A stretch of 64,000 nt of DNA from Picochlorum sp. 'celeri'. Lineage: Eukaryota > Chlorophyta > Trebouxiophyceae. The stretch is taken from assembly GCA_010909725.1 (NCBI GenBank), contig JAACMV010000024.1:1178001-1242000 (forward strand), in the 5' to 3' direction. A program made the translations under genes and the position numbers. Shown here piece by piece: positions 21,034-30,433 of this stretch (its first letter is position 1; each line of letters starts with the position of its first letter). The notes below the pieces were generated by a model that did no database searches, had not been told where the DNA came from, and saw nothing but the letters and a program-made list of their open reading frames with translations.

Positions 21034-22086
21034 TCAACTTTTTTTCATTCTCTTTGCTACAGGCTGTTTAAACTGCTTCGCAGAAGCCTTGGTCCTTGGA
21101 TCTGTGGGTCCACCCGAATTGCCTCCTCCTTGCTCTTGCTTCTTTATGGGCACAGGTCCTTTCTTGACTCGCACAACCCCGTCTTCTCTTTTCCGAAACA
21201 CAAACGTTGTAAACAAGGAACTGGCTATCTCTAAACTTGGATCACTCTCGGGAAAGGACGGCGCAAAATGCTTCAACACTCGACCAGCATCTTCTGGTCT
21301 CAGGCATGCCTCCAACGCAGGATCATTGTACTCAACTACAGGTTCCAACCCAAACTCTTTTGCTACTGCAACCAGGACATTCTGATACACTAAATACTCC
21401 AACGATCCCTCTGTACCCTGTTCTCCACCCGTCACAGTATCCCCAATCGCGCATATATATGGACTCCCAAATGTCGATGGCATCCCCTTCCATCGAGCCT
21501 CAATCATCAACATGGGACTGGTAAATTTCGTGCTCTTCATCACACACTGATTAATCGACTTCCCATCAGGCACAGTACCAAAGAAATACCCCCCTGGTTT
21601 CAAATTAATAGCAACATTATGTAAAAACTGCTTCAGCGCCTTTTCTGACACAAAAAAGTAGTGCAATGCAAACATGCACGTCACAGCATCATACAACTTT
21701 CCATCCCTGTACTCTTCAATTCCCAGCAACGGGGAATCCATAAATTCGCAAAATGTCCCAATCGATCCTTTTTGCTCTACAGCTGCACTATATCTCCCTC
21801 TAGCCTCTTCGATTTCCCCAGGAGACAGATCAATGCCCTTGACATACGTTATATTGGCATCAATCCATTTCCACAAATCCCCCCCTCGCCCGCAAGCCAA
21901 GTCCAACAGCTTTTCAGCCCCATATGCAAATCTGTTTATCAAAGCACGCTTTATTGAGTTATGAAAACGCTTCAGGGGCGCACTTGGACCCTGCGCTCTG
22001 GCTTTCAAAGCTGACTGTTGGTCGACATGGGTCCCAGCGTGACGATTATAGTGATCCCTCGTGTACTTTAACGCATCCAGGTCCAT
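21034..22086 (-). CDS. mRNA cap guanine-N7 methyltransferase
   Basis: A 350-aa product from the ATG at 22086 (MDLDALKYTRDHYNRHAG). The SAM-binding motif LLDLACGRGGDLWKW, followed by YVKGIDLSPGEIEEARGRY, is the hallmark of the Abd1/RNMT family. Further matches are MFALHYFFVSEKALKQFLHNVA, LKPGGYFFGTVPDG and the late EYLVYQNVLVAVAKEFGLE. The enzyme methylates the GpppN cap of nascent mRNA in the nucleus. The C-terminal about 45 residues are Gly/Lys-rich and probably disordered. An upstream in-frame ATG at 22137 would add 17 hydrophobic residues that the family lacks, so I prefer 22086. Confidence 0.92.
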   Translation of the reverse strand: MDLDALKYTRDHYNRHAGTHVDQQSALKARAQGPSAPLKRFHNSIKRALINRFAYGAEKLLDLACGRGGDLWKWIDANITYVKGIDLSPGEIEEARGRYSAAVEQKGSIGTFCEFMDSPLLGIEEYRDGKLYDAVTCMFALHYFFVSEKALKQFLHNVAINLKPGGYFFGTVPDGKSINQCVMKSTKFTSPMLMIEARWKGMPSTFGSPYICAIGDTVTGGEQGTEGSLEYLVYQNVLVAVAKEFGLEPVVEYNDPALEACLRPEDAGRVLKHFAPSFPESDPSLEIASSLFTTFVFRKREDGVVRVKKGPVPIKKQEQGGGNSGGPTDPRTKASAKQFKQPVAKRMKKS

Positions 22087-22396
22087 GGTATACCACTTAG
22101 AAATACATAGATACGAAAATACAGGCGCCATGCACAAAATACATCCCAGAGTTGTTCTTAATGTTTTTATTACGACGACAATGCATCTGCTGCGCCGTAT
22201 TTGTAGCCATTGCCCTCTTTCAAAATGGGTATTGTCAATTCAAGGATATTTGTTACTAGGTGATTCGATCGTAGGGTCATCGCTGCAGTATAGAAGGGTA
22301 CTCCTCTGGCAACGAGTAGCATCCGTTTCATCTTTCCTTCTATTGCATCTCTATTCAAGGAACGCGTGGAAATCTATCATTTATATATATAATCAA
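22087..22396. other. Divergent spacer between cap methyltransferase and GAR synthetase
   Basis: 310 bp between start codons. The GAR synthetase frame is open through most of it, but its translation (repeated Leu, Cys, Tyr and Ile) is not a plausible transit peptide. An ATG at 22397 gives a far better one. I regard this as promoter and 5' UTR. A TTTATATATATAAT run at 22380-22393 directly precedes the chosen ATG. Confidence 0.4.
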
Positions 22397-23785
22397 ATGA
22401 ACTCGATATCATTTGGGTCTGTTCAAGGCAGATCGGGCCTACTGCCGCATGTCGGAAGAAGAGTGAGACATGGAAAGCAGCGCAAGTCTGCAGTACATAC
22501 AGTTGCGATGAGCAGCTCTTCCGATGCAAGCGTTTTGGTGATTGGATCAGGGGGCAGAGAGCATGCTCTTGCGTGGAAATTCGGGGCATCTCCCTCCTGT
22601 TCGCAGGTGTATGTTGCTCCAGGGAATGCTGGAACTGCTCAGGAGCCACAATTGACCAATGTGGCTCTGGATCCTTCGGATCACAAGAAAGTTATCGATT
22701 TCTGTAAAGAGAAAAAGGTCAGTTTTGTTGTGGTGGGTCCAGAGCAGCCGTTGGTGGATGGTCTTGTTGATTCCCTGACGAGTGCTGGAGTGACTGCCTT
22801 TGGGCCAACAGCAAATGCAGCACAGCTTGAAGGGAGTAAGGCCTTTATGAAGAATCTTTGCAAGAAGTACAATATTCCAACAGCAGAGTATAATGTGTTT
22901 GATTCTCCGGAGGAAGCGAAAGCGTATATTAGAGCGCATGGTGCACCGATTGTTGTCAAGACGAGTGGCTTGGCTGCTGGAAAGGGTGTGATTGTGGCAA
23001 TGACAAACGACGAGGCGTTCAAGGCGGTGGATGATATGATGATCCATTCAACGTTTGGATCTGCAGGGACAAAGGTTGTAGTAGAAGAGTTTCTGACGGG
23101 AGAAGAAGCTTCATTTTTTGCATTGATTGATGGTGCCACATGCATCCCACTGGTTGGTGCCCAGGACCACAAGGCAGTTGGAGAAGGCGACACTGGCCCG
23201 AATACAGGTGGCATGGGCAGTTACTCGCCTGCTCCTGTATTAACACAAGATATTATTGATCAAGCAATGAAGGATATTATCGTTCCTACGGCTGAAGGCA
23301 TGATTTCCGAAGGATGCCCATTTAGAGGAGTCTTGTTTGCAGGCCTGATGATTAAAGATGGCAAGGCCAAATTGCTCGAACATAATGTGCGATTTGGTGA
23401 CCCAGAATGCCAATCACTCATGGTGAGAATGAAATCAGATTTATTTGAAACATTAGATGCGGCGCTGAAGGGGGTATCTGATATAGATCTGGAGTGGGAT
23501 CCAAATCCAAGTTTGACCGTGGTGATTGCTGCCAAGGGCTATCCTGGATCATACGCCAAGGGTTCCGTCATCGAAGGACTCGACGCTGTCACAGGCGCCA
23601 AAGTCTTCCACGCAGGAACCGCTTTAAAAGATGGAAAGGTTGTCTCGGCTGGTGGTCGAGTGTTAGGAGTGACTGCCACCGGAAGCACTGTGGCTGAGGC
23701 ACAGCACAAGGCCTATGCAGCTGTCGATCAAATACACTACGAGGACGGATTCTGTAGACGCGATATAGGATGGAGAGCAGTGTAA
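22397..23785 (+). CDS. purD: Phosphoribosylamine-glycine ligase (GAR synthetase), plastid-targeted
   Basis: A 462-aa monofunctional PurD. Residues 1-40 (MNSISFGSVQGRSGLLPH then an Arg/Lys/Ser-rich stretch) look like a plastid transit peptide. The N domain has VLVIGSGGREHALAWK and VAPGNAGT; the ATP-grasp region has PTAEYNVF, IVVKTSGLAAGKGVIVA, PNTGGMGSYSPAP and LEHNVRFGDPECQ. The C-terminal domain reaches GRVLGVTATG and ends normally. It makes glycinamide ribonucleotide, the second step of purine synthesis, which is plastid-located in plants. It is not fused to PurM/PurN as in animals. Its stop is 35 bp from the convergent secreted-protein gene. Confidence 0.95.
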   Translation: MNSISFGSVQGRSGLLPHVGRRVRHGKQRKSAVHTVAMSSSSDASVLVIGSGGREHALAWKFGASPSCSQVYVAPGNAGTAQEPQLTNVALDPSDHKKVIDFCKEKKVSFVVVGPEQPLVDGLVDSLTSAGVTAFGPTANAAQLEGSKAFMKNLCKKYNIPTAEYNVFDSPEEAKAYIRAHGAPIVVKTSGLAAGKGVIVAMTNDEAFKAVDDMMIHSTFGSAGTKVVVEEFLTGEEASFFALIDGATCIPLVGAQDHKAVGEGDTGPNTGGMGSYSPAPVLTQDIIDQAMKDIIVPTAEGMISEGCPFRGVLFAGLMIKDGKAKLLEHNVRFGDPECQSLMVRMKSDLFETLDAALKGVSDIDLEWDPNPSLTVVIAAKGYPGSYAKGSVIEGLDAVTGAKVFHAGTALKDGKVVSAGGRVLGVTATGSTVAEAQHKAYAAVDQIHYEDGFCRRDIGWRAV

Positions 23786-23820
23786 TAAAACACCATCTGT
23801 AGCAATAGTATTACAACGAA

Positions 23821-24465
23821 TTAATTCTGTGTCGAAATTGTAAATGAAGATGTACAAATTGACGATACCGGCAGACAGCCCTCATCAGCATCCCTCATGC
23901 ATGCCCCAAGTGTTACTTGATTAAACGATTCCATCTCCTCTGATCCCGGTAATTCCTGAACATCGATTCTAACATTGACATATTTCCCATCAACGAGACG
24001 CTGCATACGATCATCGCTCTCCTCTGACTCGGGACCACTCACAAGCAGTTCCCTCAACGCCACTGGCTCTGTCGAGTTCTCTGCATACTCGACCATAATC
24101 TGCACATTCCCCACCAGATCCCCCACATCTGCCAACGATGATTCATTCACTCGTATCTTTATATCTATCTCACTGCCGTTGATAGGAATGCTACCCACAA
24201 TCGATGCAATGCTCAACGCCCCATACTGCTCCAAGCCAATACAATATTCTTGGACCACTTGGTCATCACCATTTTTATATGCAACTGCTCCATTCTTTTC
24301 TGTATATCCAAAACTCCAATCCATCCATTCAGAAGCGATAACACCATCCGTGTACACATCTATAACCGCAGCTCTGCCCACATGGACAAATACAGCAAGA
24401 AGCAGCAGCAGTAACCACCATGTGCCACTCCTCCTACAATCTTCATGACAAGGCCCTCCCTTCAT
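23821..24465 (-). CDS. Secreted orphan protein with a possible beta-sandwich (glycan-binding-like) domain
   Basis: A 214-aa product from the ATG at 24465. Residues 1-35 contain a strong hydrophobic core (WWLLLLLLAVFVHVGRAA), a signal peptide or signal anchor. The mature part begins VIDVYTDGVIASEWMDWSFGY, a Trp-rich pattern I have seen in secreted jelly-roll, carbohydrate-binding-like modules of fungi, oomycetes and bacteria; this is a weak, by-eye resemblance. Three N-glycosylation sequons (NGS, NES, NST) and four cysteines in the mature chain support extracellular location. The regular alternation of hydrophobic residues (IDIKIRVNES, VQIMVEYAEN, VNVRIDVQEL) suggests beta strands. An upstream in-frame start would add 24 residues. 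Confidence 0.6.
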   Translation of the reverse strand: MKGGPCHEDCRRSGTWWLLLLLLAVFVHVGRAAVIDVYTDGVIASEWMDWSFGYTEKNGAVAYKNGDDQVVQEYCIGLEQYGALSIASIVGSIPINGSEIDIKIRVNESSLADVGDLVGNVQIMVEYAENSTEPVALRELLVSGPESEESDDRMQRLVDGKYVNVRIDVQELPGSEEMESFNQVTLGACMRDADEGCLPVSSICTSSFTISTQN

Positions 24466-24926
24466 GTATACACGAGTCAACAAACATATGTACCATTCAA
24501 AGCACTCAGGCAGATGAAAGATGGTATTTATATACATGTATCTACACTACCGACATGTACGCTAGGACTCGATCATGGGATGTCATGGGCCAGTCCCAAG
24601 AGATTGACTCATCCAAGAATCCCCCTGGGAGGATTAGGTCTCTTACCTTCCTCTCTCAAATAGTCTGCATATCCTTCCTTCGATCCAACAGATGCATATG
24701 AACGCATGATATTCCTCCTCCTCCTCCTGATAGCAGTACTACTATATCGATGCCCTCCATCACCAGATCATCTAGCAGATGTACTGTTCAAAAAATTACA
24801 AAAAAATAGCCAGAATGATAATCTGTTGTGATGAGGCTTTCTTATGAAAACCTATCAGACACCCTCGCGGCTGTAATTTTATTTTATATTACATGTATGT
24901 AATACTATTCAGTATCAATAGCTGAC
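24466..24926. other. Divergent intergenic region with a CTC-repeat
   Basis: 461 bp between a secreted-protein gene and the RMDN-like gene. It contains a short CTC microsatellite at about 24715-24728 and AT-rich sequence (TTTATTTTATATTACATGTATG) about 50 bp upstream of the RMDN-like start, which may be its core promoter. Short frames at 24420-24701 have no supporting feature. Confidence 0.35.
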
Positions 24927-26411
24927 ATGAGGACCAGTCCTGAAGAGGTTCTCGAATTCTCCACAGGAGCATGCGGGAGAAGAGAAAAATCGTGTCAGTT
25001 CAGAGTATTTGATGGTTTTCTATGCCCTAATACACTTGAAAGAACACATAATGTGGATATAAAGCATTCTAAAGGTCTATTGTTGAAGAATTCTAGTGTC
25101 GAGACACATGTCCGACAGATTGGCCCTCACGCGTCTCATAGGAACAAGACGCAGCGTCGACAGCGTTGCATATGTACGATCCAAAGCGATACATCAACTC
25201 ATTCGGCATTATTGCTGGCATCAATTTCATCCAGTGGGCCTGAGGCGAATTCTCGTGGTTCTGCTGGTGTCGGAAGGGAACAGGCCAGCGTGTCCAGGCG
25301 GCATGCTGGGATGGATTCGACGCGATCGTCGAAAATAAAATATGACGCTGTGGATAATGTGCTCACGTCGCATGCGCTGAATAGGGCGGAGATTCACAGG
25401 GCTGGGGCGGAGTTGCAAAAGGTGGTTGCGTTTGTGGGTGGTATGCTGCTTGCAGGGGTTTCCAAGGCACAGCATCACGTGGAGCGATCGAAGCGTCATC
25501 TGGTCAGTTCATCATTCTCGGATAGTTTTTCATTTCCTTGGAAACCTCATCGTGTTGAAAAGGAGACGAAGAAAGGGAGTGCAGAGTTGGCATCAAATCT
25601 TGCGTCACGAGGGCTGGAATATGAGCAGGCGCTGGATGTGAGAGCTGCTGTGCAGTGTTTCGAAGAGGCTGTCAAGCTGAATCCGAACGATTTATTTTGT
25701 TTGTGTTTGGCTGCAAAGCAGTGGAGTGATTTGACGTTCTATCATGATGTCATGACGGACAGGGAGCGGCAGGTGGTGAATATGAAAGCCCTGGAATATG
25801 CAGAGAGGGCTATTGTGGAGCATCCCAACAGCCCAGGTGGCTATTTGGCAATGTGCATCTCCAAAGGTAGATTGGGATTATTTATGGATAATAAAACAAA
25901 GGTGAAGCTCGCCAAGGAAGCGCAGGAAGCGGCGACGACAGCGATACGCTTGGGTCCTGATAATGATGTGGCCCACCACCTCATGGGACGGTGGCATTAC
26001 GAAATGTCCAAGTTGAATGTGGTGGTGCGAACGATTGTCCGTGTCATGTATGGTACGTCTTTAGCTCCAGGGACGAAGGAAGAAGCGCTGGAGTCGTACA
26101 AAAAGGCTGTAGAATTGGCTCCAAAAAGATTGATTCATCAGGTGGAGACTGGCAGGGTTCTTCTGGAGCTTGGTCAGAAGGACGAGGCGAAAAGGTATTT
26201 ACAGGAAGCGTTAGAGCAGGATATTGAAGATATTAATGCGTGGCAGACAAGGTTTGATGCAGAGGAGATGCTGGCGCAGATTGATAAGAAACCTTGGACA
26301 AAGCCATCGCTGGTGCCACCTGGATCCAAAGGGTACTCGACTCCAGCGGCCCTGTCAACAGCTGCGCTGTTGGGTGTCCCAGAGCATACATTGCACGGCA
26401 AAGACAAATAA
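24927..26411 (+). CDS. RMDN/FAM82-like TPR protein
   Basis: A 494-aa intronless gene. Residues about 1-140 are Ser/Arg-rich with no fold, probably an organelle-targeting region. A hydrophobic segment VVAFVGGMLLAGVSKA lies near 175. From about 225 to 460 there are tetratricopeptide-like helices: ALDVRAAVQCFEEAVKLNPND, ALEYAERAIVEHPNS, GPDNDVAHHLMGRWHYEMSKL and ALESYKKAVELAPKRLIHQ. The combination HHLMGRWHYE followed by a conserved RTIVRVMYGT segment is typical of the regulator-of-microtubule-dynamics (RMDN1/3) family, whose animal members sit on mitochondria or at membrane contacts. The role in algae is unknown. The start is the first ATG, but a later start near residue 125 cannot be excluded. 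Confidence 0.72.
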   Translation: MRTSPEEVLEFSTGACGRREKSCQFRVFDGFLCPNTLERTHNVDIKHSKGLLLKNSSVETHVRQIGPHASHRNKTQRRQRCICTIQSDTSTHSALLLASISSSGPEANSRGSAGVGREQASVSRRHAGMDSTRSSKIKYDAVDNVLTSHALNRAEIHRAGAELQKVVAFVGGMLLAGVSKAQHHVERSKRHLVSSSFSDSFSFPWKPHRVEKETKKGSAELASNLASRGLEYEQALDVRAAVQCFEEAVKLNPNDLFCLCLAAKQWSDLTFYHDVMTDRERQVVNMKALEYAERAIVEHPNSPGGYLAMCISKGRLGLFMDNKTKVKLAKEAQEAATTAIRLGPDNDVAHHLMGRWHYEMSKLNVVVRTIVRVMYGTSLAPGTKEEALESYKKAVELAPKRLIHQVETGRVLLELGQKDEAKRYLQEALEQDIEDINAWQTRFDAEEMLAQIDKKPWTKPSLVPPGSKGYSTPAALSTAALLGVPEHTLHGKDK

Positions 26412-26494
26412 TAAGGATGATGACACTCTGTATATAGTACTTGATCTTGATATTCTATTGATACATGTATCAACATACATGCTGCAAAATATTA

Positions 26495-27515
26495 TTATTT
26501 GTGCTCGTGGGGATACCTGCGTCCACAGATATCACATGGCGGTCCATCATCGTCGTCGTCTGATGATGATGATCCGATATTTTGAAGTCTTGGCACACAT
26601 TCGTGACATTGTATGGATGTGAGAATACTGTCTTCAATCTCTGCTTCTCCCCATGCATCATCATCAAGGACTGTAATGGACCCAACAACCACATTGTTGC
26701 ATACTAGTAGAATTACTGCACGCATGGTATATGTGAGTGCCATACATGGGAAACCAGATCATCTAGTCCTCATGAAACATACCTGTATCGGTCTGTTGCT
26801 TTGCACCAAGGGCTGTTGGAAGCTGGCTTCTGGGCTCTTGGATACAACATGTGATGAACCGATACTCTCTATTCCTGGATGCTACTGCTTCAATGTATTC
26901 CTTTAAATCATCAGATCTAGAAAATTGTGGGTGAATGAGGCAGCATATAGTCTCCGTAATGACATCTTCTTCCCGTATGATGCGCTGCATACGACACCAT
27001 GTCAGACTACAGTCCACTCTACTGCAACAAGATGGCAAGGGAAAAAAAACGCACCATGATTTCGTCTTCCTTCACCTCTTTGACAGATCCATATCCACTA
27101 TGTTGTATATGCTGCTTTTTAGATATGGATGCATGCATCTCTTCCAGCCTCTTTTGACGAAGTGCCTCTGCAGAGCAAGCACAGACATGGAGGATGTCAC
27201 AGGATGACAGTTTGTTGTACAATAATAGCACTGCAACAACGTACCTAAAATCGCATCCTCCTCTTCGTCCTCATCCTCAATCGCAGATGCTATTCTTTCC
27301 TCGTCTCGGACCACGGCATGCCGTGCAATCGTAGACCTGACTGCTGTTGGGTCTCGTTGCAACAGAGTCCTCTTGTATCCCTCAATTTTTCGTTGCTCTT
27401 CTAGGTCGCGCTCGCAGCAGGACTGTAGCGTCAGGTCCCCAAAATCACATTCCAACTCTTCTTCAGGGTGCGTGGAATGGGCATGCCCGCACGCCTTATG
27501 CTCTTGTGAGCACAT
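26495..27515 (-). CDS. Phosducin/TXNDC9-like thioredoxin-fold protein, three introns
   Basis: Four exons (27245-27515, 27055-27167, 26783-26984, 26495-26715) with introns of 77, 70 and 67 nt give 268 aa in one frame. This is the most intron-rich gene in the window. Exon 2 carries ALRQKRLEEMHASISK and SGYGSVKEVKEDEIM, matching the helical segment before the thioredoxin fold in phosducin-like/TXNDC9 proteins (LRxKRLxxM, GHGxYxEIxEDEF). The following part has the strand-helix order of a thioredoxin fold but no active-site CxxC, as in that family. These proteins are co-chaperones of the chaperonin CCT in tubulin and actin folding. The tail has CHEC and CDICGRRYPH, possibly a small zinc site, beyond an acidic stretch. 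Confidence 0.7.
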
Positions 27516-27612
27516 TTGAGTGGAAATTCGTAACTTTGTATTCAACAGAAATTTAGTCTACAGGTATCATATTTACTAGCATCTATGTCAGACATAATAT
27601 TTAAAATTAATT

Positions 27613-29823
27613 TTATACTCTAGATCGGACCAATTTATGACTGGTTTCAAAGGTTTGGAGAAATCCCCACAAGACAACTCCTGAAAGACCCAGACTAAAG
27701 AGGAAGATGAACTTTGACGCAACCCCGTGGTTACCCGTGGCTGGCTCATCCTTTAGTTTTGAGTCTACTACGGCATGTTTTGCATTTCCATCAGTGCCAT
27801 CCACCTGTTCAAGCCCTTCAAGAGAGGTGTGGGAAGCCACGATGCCTTGCTTTAGTCTGTCATTTCCATCACCATGAGTAGCAGCATTGTCTTTCGATAA
27901 TGACGGATCTGTTCCTTGTTTTCTAGAGGTATGGAACACAAATATAAGAGCAGTGCTACTTTTGGATCGAGTTTCTGAAACCAAGATTGATATATTTCGC
28001 TCAATGACATCTGTACTGCTGATTGGGCTAGGAAGGAATATAAAATCATGTGGTGACTCGACGCCATCGAGTTTCCATGATCGATACGCTAATGAATTTT
28101 TCAAGGGCTTTTTATCCAATTCAACAAGATGCGTGCTCGTCCTCATATCCCAGGTCAATGCATATGGAATACCATCCATGCCCATTCGTACTGCATATGG
28201 ATATCCAAACCCAGACACATCCCAGTGTGGCGCTTTAAACATCCCACTTTGCATATCAAGCGCAATTATTTTCTTTGCTTGACGAAGGGCGATATACGCA
28301 ACCGATCTACACTCGTCATACGCAATACTGTGAGGGAGAGAATTCTTCACAGGAATCTGATAGTCACGGACAAATGTTCCGGTTGCTGCCTCCATCTCCA
28401 CAACCCTATTATTACAGTACCCGTCGGCAATCAATAGGCGACCATCGCGTGTCTCAAGAGCTTCTGTTGGCTTGCAAAAGCGAGACCGAGACTCACCTGG
28501 CACATTAAATGTCCCCAACGTCATCACAACCTTGTTTGCCACAACCTTGATCACCTGGTGTGATCCAGCATCAGTCACCCAAACACCCCCATCAGGGGCT
28601 TCCGTAATCATATGTGGCATTAAAAATAGACCCGAACCAAACGACTCTGCCACCCGACCTGAATCAATATGCACTCGAGAGATTGTCTTGTCATCAATTC
28701 GCGTCACATTGTCATCAACAAACACATTCGTTTTCACATCAAATGATGATTCATGCCATATCCGTTTACCACGATGAAATACCCATAGATACTCTGGATC
28801 CTTATTGCTATAAAATACGCCACTCAACTGCCCGAGACCATTGGTTCTGAACAACCGCCTTGCCATGATCAGCTCTGATCCAGAAGGGACGCCATGCCCT
28901 TGTTTCACCATTTTGTTCCCATTAACACACATGGAAAACATAGGTACGAGGCTATGCGACATCAGATACAGATTACACATTTCATCATTTGATGACATTC
29001 CAGCAGACACTGGCTCCGTCTGAGATTCACTGTTAAAGTCACACGTCACATGTAAGACATCACCAGGCAGCAGCGTCACATCCTTTTTTGTAGGGTAAAA
29101 CCCTTGTGGCTTCAACGGATCCAAATCAACGACACTCCTAGCCTTTTTTTCCTGAGGAGAATTCACATACAGCGTGACTCGCCTCCCCAACTCGTGCGTA
29201 TGAACCCGTGACGCAAACGTGTGTGCAGGAAATATGCCTTCATAACAGCATGAATTCTTCACGGGATACCTTGCTTCCCCAGGAGGAATGGTAAACATCG
29301 AGGCAAACGCCTGCATCCCCGCCACCCGCTGAATAGGAACCCTAGAAAGGTGTATTCGAATACCAGAAGCATCCTTCTCAGTGCGAAGCTCCAAATAATG
29401 CACCTGCAACACCAATGCTCTCATCGAGCTCTTCTTCCCAATCGTAAACCCAACCCCATCTGGCAACGTCACCATGGGCGCATTCCTCCCCCAACCATAT
29501 AACACACTGTCCATCCCTGTACATGCCGGTGACATATGACACGGCCACACATCCGCCTCCCTCTCTGACGCATACTCCTCACACCCAAACAACAACATGT
29601 GATGCACCTGCTTCTTATCAGCCAATGGCTCCACTTGCACAACATTAAACGTCTCATCCGATGGAATCTCCACCCTCGTACACAAATATGAATCCCTTTG
29701 CGTAGTCGGATGCCTCGGCATCACCGCCTCTATCGTCACGCGACCATCGTCATCATCATGCAGTCCCTCACAAGCAGTGCCATTGACCAACAGCAACACC
29801 AGCAGAGCATAGAAAGCTCGCAT
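27613..29823 (-). CDS. PAM: Bifunctional peptidylglycine alpha-amidating monooxygenase (PAM: PHM + PAL)
   Basis: A 736-aa intronless gene starting at MRAFYALLVLLLVNGTACEG, a signal peptide. The copper monooxygenase half has all expected ligands: HH at 74-75 (VHHMLLFGC), H142 (LQVHYLE), HTH at 208-210 and M282 (NDEMCNLYLM). The lyase half begins GQLSGVFYSN and WVFHRGKRIW (catalytic Arg), then zinc His 404 (LMPHMITEAPDGG), the catalytic Tyr in IADGYCNNRVVEM, His 498 (LPHSIA) and His 592 (SPHDF). A hydrophobic helix near residue 715 anchors the C-terminus. PAM converts Gly-extended secreted peptides to C-terminal amides in the secretory pathway. It is known from animals and some green algae such as Chlamydomonas, and is absent from land plants. 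An upstream ATG at 29886 would mask the signal peptide. Confidence 0.93.
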   Translation of the reverse strand: MRAFYALLVLLLVNGTACEGLHDDDDGRVTIEAVMPRHPTTQRDSYLCTRVEIPSDETFNVVQVEPLADKKQVHHMLLFGCEEYASEREADVWPCHMSPACTGMDSVLYGWGRNAPMVTLPDGVGFTIGKKSSMRALVLQVHYLELRTEKDASGIRIHLSRVPIQRVAGMQAFASMFTIPPGEARYPVKNSCCYEGIFPAHTFASRVHTHELGRRVTLYVNSPQEKKARSVVDLDPLKPQGFYPTKKDVTLLPGDVLHVTCDFNSESQTEPVSAGMSSNDEMCNLYLMSHSLVPMFSMCVNGNKMVKQGHGVPSGSELIMARRLFRTNGLGQLSGVFYSNKDPEYLWVFHRGKRIWHESSFDVKTNVFVDDNVTRIDDKTISRVHIDSGRVAESFGSGLFLMPHMITEAPDGGVWVTDAGSHQVIKVVANKVVMTLGTFNVPGESRSRFCKPTEALETRDGRLLIADGYCNNRVVEMEAATGTFVRDYQIPVKNSLPHSIAYDECRSVAYIALRQAKKIIALDMQSGMFKAPHWDVSGFGYPYAVRMGMDGIPYALTWDMRTSTHLVELDKKPLKNSLAYRSWKLDGVESPHDFIFLPSPISSTDVIERNISILVSETRSKSSTALIFVFHTSRKQGTDPSLSKDNAATHGDGNDRLKQGIVASHTSLEGLEQVDGTDGNAKHAVVDSKLKDEPATGNHGVASKFIFLFSLGLSGVVLWGFLQTFETSHKLVRSRV

Positions 29824-30433
29824 GTACCAACTAGGCGCATGACAGGTGGTTCCTTCAATCACATGGTCAGTCATAATGCTATACATACGAATCAGAGGTC
29901 TATGTGAGGCCTACACCTCATTATTGTTCGAGTCTGAATTCTCAATCTCGTTCCACCGTTTACCAAGTGCACCATGAGTTCGTATGCACTGACCCTACAT
30001 ACTATATAAATATGTTCTCTAGAAAACCGAACAACAAAGAAAGCAGACGACCACAACAAAAGAAGGAAGGGTATCGACATCCTCCTCCTCACTAATAAAG
30101 ATATAAAAAAGTCCTGATTCGACGTGTCTTCCCGCCCTCCGCCCCGCCCTCTTCCGGCAGAAGAAATTAAAACTAATTTTAATTATTCTCCCCATGTATG
30201 CATAATACGCAGTTCTATTTGTAATAAAACCACCTAGACGTGCGTTGTACGCGGGACTTGAGCGACTGCCAGTCGTGTGGCGTTGCTGTCCACATTTCCG
30301 TGGCCATTGGCTGCTCCTCTTTTGCTTGAAAGAGACGCTCTTGGTTTTGGAGTTTTGGGTAGCACAGTAGATTATACTATTTTTTTACTATAGTATTCGA
30401 CTGTATTTGACGTGCTAGAAGAAGCAGTGGACC
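29824..30433. other. Intergenic region upstream of PAM and of the 167-aa orphan
   Basis: 610 bp between divergent genes. A TACTATATAAATATG box at about 30000-30014 is the best TATA-like sequence, but its distance from either start is large. Around 30130-30150 there is a CCCGCCCTCCGCCCCGCCCTC GC-rich stretch, an unusual composition here and a plausible promoter element. No coding frame is convincing. Confidence 0.35.

Noticed and set aside
22681..23214. A 177-aa minus-strand frame
   Set aside because: It is the reverse-strand shadow of the highly conserved GAR synthetase region, with Ser/Thr/Ala-rich composition typical of such shadows.
27613..29823. Loss of a zinc-binding His in the PAM lyase half
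   Set aside because: I first aligned the Cys in RFCKPTE to the zinc His. Counting from the HRG motif shows the correct position is His 404 in LMPHMI, which is conserved.
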